From positions 1 to 26,295 of the forward strand of contig CAZZLN010000023.1 in assembly GCA_964654945.1 (NCBI GenBank): DNA of 26,295 bases, given 5' to 3'. Position numbers and translations under genes: made by a program. Position 1 is the first letter of the stretch, and every line of letters starts with the position of its first letter. This DNA comes from HGM11788 sp964654945. GTDB taxonomy: Bacteria > Bacillota > Clostridia > Lachnospirales > CAG-274. This document shows, in pieces, positions 21,748-26,295 of this stretch. A model generated the notes under the pieces. That model was not told where the DNA came from. It did not search any database and saw only the letters and a list, made by a program, of their open reading frames with translations.

Positions 21748-23400
21748 TTAATCAACACTCATTTTCTTTTTTGTAATAAGGAACACCCATGCACCTATAA
21801 GCATAATGCCGCCCAAAGCATAGAGCATCTTTGTGCCTGCACCGCCTGTTGTAGGTACGCTTGTGCCCTGTCTGTTTTCGACTTCAATACCGCCGCTTTG
21901 ATATGTGGTGCCATCAAAAGTTGCATCTTGATCTTTATCTGCTATTTCCACCTTTGTAGGAGTTGTAAGACGATTATAACCTGTAGGAGGTGTTATTTCG
22001 TTAAGATAATAGGTTCCGTCTGCAAGACCGCAGATTATAACATCGCCTGCTGTAATTGTAGCAGCTTCGAAGCCTGTGGCATCGGCTTCCTCCTGTGTTG
22101 CAGGACGATAATAAGGTGTATCAAGGGTATTGCCACTATCATCTGTAGTCACATACACAAGCTTTATCTCTGTTGTGCAAGCCTCATCTGAATACAGTTT
22201 AAAGGTTGCTCCTGTTAATATGTTGTCGTTTTCATCTGTTTTTACAAGCTCAAAGCCGTAGTTTGAAACACTTGCTGTGTCTTCTTTAGATGTACCGGTT
22301 GGCTCGGTAGGGTCATTTCCGGTAACATTTGACTGATAAAGCTTTGCTTTGTTAGTTTCGGTGTTGCCGTTTCCGAGGGTTGAAGCTGCTGCCGCAGTGT
22401 TTACGGTAGCTTCATAGGTGATTACGATTTTATCGCCCATACCGAGAGCTTTTATATAATCATTATCTATAGATATAACAAAGTCAGCAGCATCATCTTC
22501 TGTGCTGTTTGTTATGTTCACTTTGAAATTGTCAAGTGCATCTGTTATGTCGGTCGGTGTGTCGTCATATGTATTGGTAGTTGTGTTATACTTATAAAGC
22601 TCAACCTTGAAATATTTGCTTGTTCCGTCTGTTGGCAGACTTCCCTCCTGCAATGTATCAAGGGTCAAGCCCTCCTCCATAACATCGGCTATAATGTAGT
22701 CTGTTGATGAAGTGTTGTTGACAAACACGTTTATTTTAAACTCTACAGTGTCGCCTACGCTTGCAGTGGTTGAAGCTTCATCGTTTACGGTTTTTTCTAT
22801 GCTTGGAAGGGAGTTCTTCTCGTATACATCTGCACCAGTATCATCCTTTATCTCCAGTGTGACAGCCACTCCGCTTACCTCATCGGTTTCATCTTGTGGA
22901 TAATCAGACAACAAAAGATAATAGCCTGTTTCACTGACACTAAGTGTCAATGTAGTGGTGTCAGTACCACTTTCCTCTGCTTTTTTTGATGCAGCAGCTG
23001 TCACACCATCCGGTTTATTTTCATCTAAATAAGCCGCAAAGTCTTTCATATCAAAAGTGCTTTCAATACCCACAGAATAAGTATCGTAGCTATTGCCGTA
23101 ATCAATCAGTGTAATACCGGAGCTGTTTGTTGTTTCACCGGTATCCGGATTAGTAGTTGTTTTTGATCCTATATAATCATTAATAACGCTAACCCAAGCA
23201 CTCTCTTTATCTATGGTATACTTATCGTTTGCTGCGTCATAGTCAAAAATCTTATAAAGATCGTAGGTTATGCCGCTTATGGCATTATTGATTGTGACAG
23301 TATAAGTGTCCTCTGCGTTTGCTATAACCGTGCCTGCACAAAGCATAACAAGGGTTGTAATCAGAGCTAAAATCCTTTTTAAAATATTTGGTTTTTTCAT
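21748..23400 (-). CDS. Major (backbone) pilin, SpaA/Cna-B type, VPTTG sorting signal
   Basis: This secreted, covalently polymerised fibre subunit has 550 residues: signal peptide (1-29, cleavage after VIANA), an N-terminal pilin domain with the candidate pilin lysine K195 in DVYEKN, a middle domain (about 200-375), and a C-terminal SpaA/Cna-B domain starting GFELVKTDENDNILTGATF (about 382-510). In that domain E-box Glu468 (TYYLNEITPPTGY), K387 and N509 could form an isopeptide bond. The cell-wall sorting signal is VPTTG (515-519), followed by a membrane helix and KKK tail. The upstream in-frame ATG at 23415 lies in the ribosome binding site (GGAGG); the ATG at 23400 has 8-base spacing and is used. 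Genes for the tip pilin upstream and class C sortase downstream complete a pilus operon. Confidence 0.9.
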   Translation of the reverse strand: MKKPNILKRILALITTLVMLCAGTVIANAEDTYTVTINNAISGITYDLYKIFDYDAANDKYTIDKESAWVSVINDYIGSKTTTNPDTGETTNSSGITLIDYGNSYDTYSVGIESTFDMKDFAAYLDENKPDGVTAAASKKAEESGTDTTTLTLSVSETGYYLLLSDYPQDETDEVSGVAVTLEIKDDTGADVYEKNSLPSIEKTVNDEASTTASVGDTVEFKINVFVNNTSSTDYIIADVMEEGLTLDTLQEGSLPTDGTSKYFKVELYKYNTTTNTYDDTPTDITDALDNFKVNITNSTEDDAADFVISIDNDYIKALGMGDKIVITYEATVNTAAAASTLGNGNTETNKAKLYQSNVTGNDPTEPTGTSKEDTASVSNYGFELVKTDENDNILTGATFKLYSDEACTTEIKLVYVTTDDSGNTLDTPYYRPATQEEADATGFEAATITAGDVIICGLADGTYYLNEITPPTGYNRLTTPTKVEIADKDQDATFDGTTYQSGGIEVENRQGTSVPTTGGAGTKMLYALGGIMLIGAWVFLITKKKMSVD

Positions 23401-23431
23401 TTTACTTTCCTCCATTTTAATTTTTTTAATC

Positions 23432-23476
23432 CCTGCCCGAAAGCCGCCTCATCTTATGCGGCTTTCAAAAAGCAGG
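23432..23476 (-). other. Intercistronic stem-loop between tip and major pilin genes
   Basis: Inner arms GAAAGCCGC (23439-23447) and GCGGCTTTC (23458-23466) are perfect and 9 bp long, and outer arms CCTGC and GCAGG extend the stem. On the minus strand no U-tract follows the 3' arm, so it looks more like a processing or mRNA-stabilising stem at the 5' end of the major pilin message than a terminator. Confidence 0.6.
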
Positions 23477-23490
23477 ACTAAATATTGCTG

Positions 23491-26295
23491 TTACTTTTGA
23501 CGATATATTTTAGAGAGGTTTAACTCCTTAAAAAGCCTCCTTTCGTGAATATACCGTCTTAATACATATCCTCCCAAGGCTGTTAACAAAAGTATGCAGC
23601 CTCCAAGCATAAGGGGTTTTTCGCCCCATCCGCCTGTTGTGGGCACATCTCTTGAAACATAGTTGGGAACATATACATTATAATATTTTAAAGCCGCTGC
23701 TGTGTCGGTATTGTCCGTATCGGTGTTATCCGTGTCGGTTTCTTCCGTTTCGGTTTTAACCTCAACAACCTCGGTTTTAATTCCGTAGATTTCCCAATCG
23801 GCAGTTGTTGAAATGCTGTCCGAAGTCAGCGTAATTTCAATACTTCCCTCTATGGGATAATAATTTTCGGGCGGCTTAATTTCAGTTAAATAATATGTGG
23901 TATTTATCAACCCTTTAAACTGTGCCTTGCCCTCGCTGTCGGTTGTAAGAATAACAGCTTTGCTCTCATCTGTTGTCCATACCGCCGAAAGAGTATCTTC
24001 ATCAAAACCCGCATAATAAACCTTTTCACCTAAATCGTTTATAAAATAAAGTGTAAACTCGGCTCCCGAAAGGGGACTGCCCTCTTTATCGGTCTTATAA
24101 ACATTAAGGTCTTTTAAAAGCTCGTTTTCAACGTTTATGAAGGTTGAGTTTGAAAACAGGTTGGTTATGTCAGTAGCGATTTCGTCATAATATGCGTAGT
24201 CGGTGTCGCTATCACTGTATTCAAGATATTCAGTGTCCTGATATATGGTCAGTGCACTCCAGCCGTAGTTGAGATAAAACCTCAGTCTGCCTGTTCCTTC
24301 ACCCGTATTTTCACGGGCATAGTCATCAGTGTTGACAATATAGTCAAAGAGCATATTGACATCATCTTCCACATTCTTTGCTCCGTAATACTCCAGATAG
24401 GTTATTGCAGCCGCTTTCTTTGCTGCCGCCTTTTCCTCATCGGTCAAATCCTCATAGGGGGTCATATTCTCCTTAGGCTCTGACTGATCGTTATAATAAT
24501 CTCTGTCAACCATATAGAAGGGTGAATCCTCGGTGCTTGAGGAAGAATAAATATCGTCAAAGGTTGCCGTAGGGTCAGCCGCCATAAGTATGCTGTAAAC
24601 ATATTTAAAGGTTTTATCAACAGAGCCGTCGCCGAAAATATCCAGTGTGTTTGCCAAATAACCTGCACCGTTGCCCACGCTTATGCCGTTGTCGTGTGTT
24701 CCTGCATTGGCATAAACCGCCGTTTCGCTGACAACAACGGGTATGTCGGAGCCGTTAAGCCTATAGCCCGTAGGGGGGTTAATCTCCCGCACAAGATAAT
24801 AGCCTGTTATGAGCTTGTCAAAATAGCTTGTGCCTTCCTCCGTTACCGCTTCCTCATCGATAGATGCCGAATTGGTTACGGCTGTTTGTGAAGGTGTAAG
24901 CGTATAGGCTGTGCCGTCTATAACTGTGGTTATAACGCCTGTTGTTTTGTCAACGGTATATGTGCCGTAGGCTTTTTCAGTGGTTGTTGTTTCATTATCC
25001 GCAACGGTTGTTTTAATATAGGCTCTGCCGCTTCCGTCACCGTCTGAATCCTGCTCAAGATAGATATAAGTGCCGTCATCTGCGATATAATAATAATCAT
25101 TTTCGCCGTCACCGTCATCATCGGCGTCGTCCTGCCCTGCACTGTAAATCGCAAACACGGCATCATTTAAAAGATTACCCTGTTCATCTGTCTTTTGAAC
25201 ATAGAGCCTGTTGTTATAGTTTGTAACCTCTATGTCAGAGCCGAACTGGAACTCAAAGGCGTCAACTTCCGCCGAGCCTGTTTCTTCCGCAGTAGCTCCA
25301 TAGGCATATACTCTTTGTGTGTTGCCAACTGTTGCTCCTTCAATAGAATCGGCTGAAGTCCAATAAAAGGCAGTAATGTATTCAACATCATCTATAGATG
25401 TAAAAATATTGTCTGGGTCATCTTTTGTTTCCAGATAATAGCTGTAATATTGCCTTATCTTGCCGGGGATATTTACTACAGTAACCTGCATACCGCTTGC
25501 ACTGTATTCGAAAACCGTTGAGCCGTATTCCTGCGATTTTTTGGCGGCTTCGATAATATTCTCAAGGTCGCTTTTGTCAGACACAACATAGCCTGCTTCG
25601 TTGCTGCCGTAAACAGGGTACCAGTCTGTTGAGCCCAAACCGGGGTTTGAAGAGTCAATCACTTTGTCGTTTTTCTTCAGAATTACGGCAAAGAGAGTGC
25701 CGTTTACTTTTCCCGTAACAGTGCCGTCTTCAAGGGTTACCGGGCTATAATATTCCACAAACTCGCCATTTTTGGTATAAAGTGTGTTTGCGGCAGTTAC
25801 CTGAATGTTGTTTGAAGCCCACACGCCCGAAGAATATATGTTGTCGCACTCCAAACGGTCATTTTCAAACCTGAGATAAACCTCGTCTACAACCGTTCGG
25901 TAACCCTCGGGAACATAAATCTCCCTTAGTATAAAGGTTTCGCCTATTCTCTGACAAATCTCCGCTACCGACAGAGGCGAGCCGTATTCGTCTACGAAAA
26001 TCATTCTGCCGTTTACGTCTGTTGTGCCTACATAATTTTTAGACTTAAGAGAGAAGGCAAGCTCACCGAAGATATTTTCATCTTCGGGAGTGGCTCTGAA
26101 AACTGTTATATCACCAAAGGTATCTGATGTTTTATCTAAGTTTATCTTATAATAATAGCTGCCTTCGGATTCAGTGACTTCATATGTTTCTTCATCATAC
26201 ACCTTCAGCTTTCCGCCCTCTAAGCGTTTTCGCTCATCAGCGGGCAGATAGGTTGCGTTTATCGCTTCATTAAGCGAGATATAATATCTTTTGCC
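23491..26295 (-). CDS. Tip/adhesin pilin with repeated SpaA-type Cna-B domains, 5' end beyond the window
   Basis: The frame stays open to the right edge, adding 31 codons beyond an internal GTG at 26202, so the true start lies outside and at least 934 residues are encoded. Visible domains (GTG numbering): a SpaA domain ending in E-box LREIYVPEGY (92-101); a domain around VNGTLFAVILKKNDK; a domain starting RLYVQKTDEQGNLLNDAVF (332-350) with E-box YLVREINPPTGY (469-480); an unrecognised Asp/Tyr-rich helical region (520-700); and a last SpaA domain LNVYKTDKEGSPLSGAEF (699-716) with E-box YLTEIKPPENY (771-781). Then come a TDTDNTD linker, the sorting signal VPTTG (853-857), a membrane helix and a long basic tail. 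First visible gene of the operon; large size suits a pilus tip adhesin. A vWA or collagen-binding domain may lie upstream. Confidence 0.88.
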   Translation of the reverse strand, partial: GKRYYISLNEAINATYLPADERKRLEGGKLKVYDEETYEVTESEGSYYYKINLDKTSDTFGDITVFRATPEDENIFGELAFSLKSKNYVGTTDVNGRMIFVDEYGSPLSVAEICQRIGETFILREIYVPEGYRTVVDEVYLRFENDRLECDNIYSSGVWASNNIQVTAANTLYTKNGEFVEYYSPVTLEDGTVTGKVNGTLFAVILKKNDKVIDSSNPGLGSTDWYPVYGSNEAGYVVSDKSDLENIIEAAKKSQEYGSTVFEYSASGMQVTVVNIPGKIRQYYSYYLETKDDPDNIFTSIDDVEYITAFYWTSADSIEGATVGNTQRVYAYGATAEETGSAEVDAFEFQFGSDIEVTNYNNRLYVQKTDEQGNLLNDAVFAIYSAGQDDADDDGDGENDYYYIADDGTYIYLEQDSDGDGSGRAYIKTTVADNETTTTEKAYGTYTVDKTTGVITTVIDGTAYTLTPSQTAVTNSASIDEEAVTEEGTSYFDKLITGYYLVREINPPTGYRLNGSDIPVVVSETAVYANAGTHDNGISVGNGAGYLANTLDIFGDGSVDKTFKYVYSILMAADPTATFDDIYSSSSTEDSPFYMVDRDYYNDQSEPKENMTPYEDLTDEEKAAAKKAAAITYLEYYGAKNVEDDVNMLFDYIVNTDDYARENTGEGTGRLRFYLNYGWSALTIYQDTEYLEYSDSDTDYAYYDEIATDITNLFSNSTFINVENELLKDLNVYKTDKEGSPLSGAEFTLYFINDLGEKVYYAGFDEDTLSAVWTTDESKAVILTTDSEGKAQFKGLINTTYYLTEIKPPENYYPIEGSIEITLTSDSISTTADWEIYGIKTEVVEVKTETEETDTDNTDTDNTDTAAALKYYNVYVPNYVSRDVPTTGGWGEKPLMLGGCILLLTALGGYVLRRYIHERRLFKELNLSKIYRQK

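Overview
The window looks like chromosome of a low-G+C Gram-positive anaerobe of the class Clostridia. It has AT-rich coding sequence, strong AGGAGG-type ribosome binding sites, extended -10 sigma-A-like promoters, a MurJ of the YtgP/SpoVB type, a Gram-positive fru-type PTS operon and sortase-assembled pili. The sequence alone does not fix genus or species.

Layout, left to right. (1) 1-273 is a block of dispersed palindromic repeats, followed by a lone phage-type holin gene (minus). (2) 902-3326 (minus) is yajC-rnz-tsaD, transcribed divergently from (3) 3481-7507 (plus), prmA-rsmE-nifS-thiI. These two operons cover ribosome and tRNA modification, tRNA 3' processing and Sec secretion. Back-to-back promoters lie between them, and a double terminator follows thiI. 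(4) 7581-11088 (minus) is typA-murJ (translational GTPase and lipid II flippase). (5) 11287-12477 (minus) is a single M20 amidohydrolase gene with a near-consensus promoter. (6) 12732-18406 (minus) is a self-contained fructose PTS operon, fruR-fruK-fruA(IIABC)-ptsH-ptsI. It carries its own HPr and Enzyme I, and the HPr has Lys at position 46 instead of the regulatory Ser. Its upstream region holds two candidate promoters, 10-bp-spaced repeats over the proximal -35, and interlocking palindromes. (7) 18600-19070 is mostly AT-rich non-coding sequence with a candidate structured element and the remains of a small plus-strand ORF. (8) 19071-26295 (minus, running off the right edge) is a sortase-dependent pilus operon: large tip/adhesin pilin, major pilin, class C sortase, then one polypeptide that fuses a basal-type pilin (Cna-B domain, LPQTG signal, membrane segment) to a second membrane segment and a complete sortase domain.

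The most striking item is the pilin-sortase fusion. A sorting signal, which is a sortase substrate, sits in the middle of a protein whose C-terminus is itself a sortase, so processing at LPQTG would split the product into a pilin and a membrane enzyme. The other two pilins end in VPTTG, which suggests a division of labour between the class C sortase (polymerisation) and the fused sortase (anchoring or subunit transfer). A strong terminator-like hairpin between the major pilin and the sortase genes could set the ratio of structural subunit to enzyme. No database search was possible. Family assignments rest on motifs and overall sequence character, and functions of regulatory elements are inferred.
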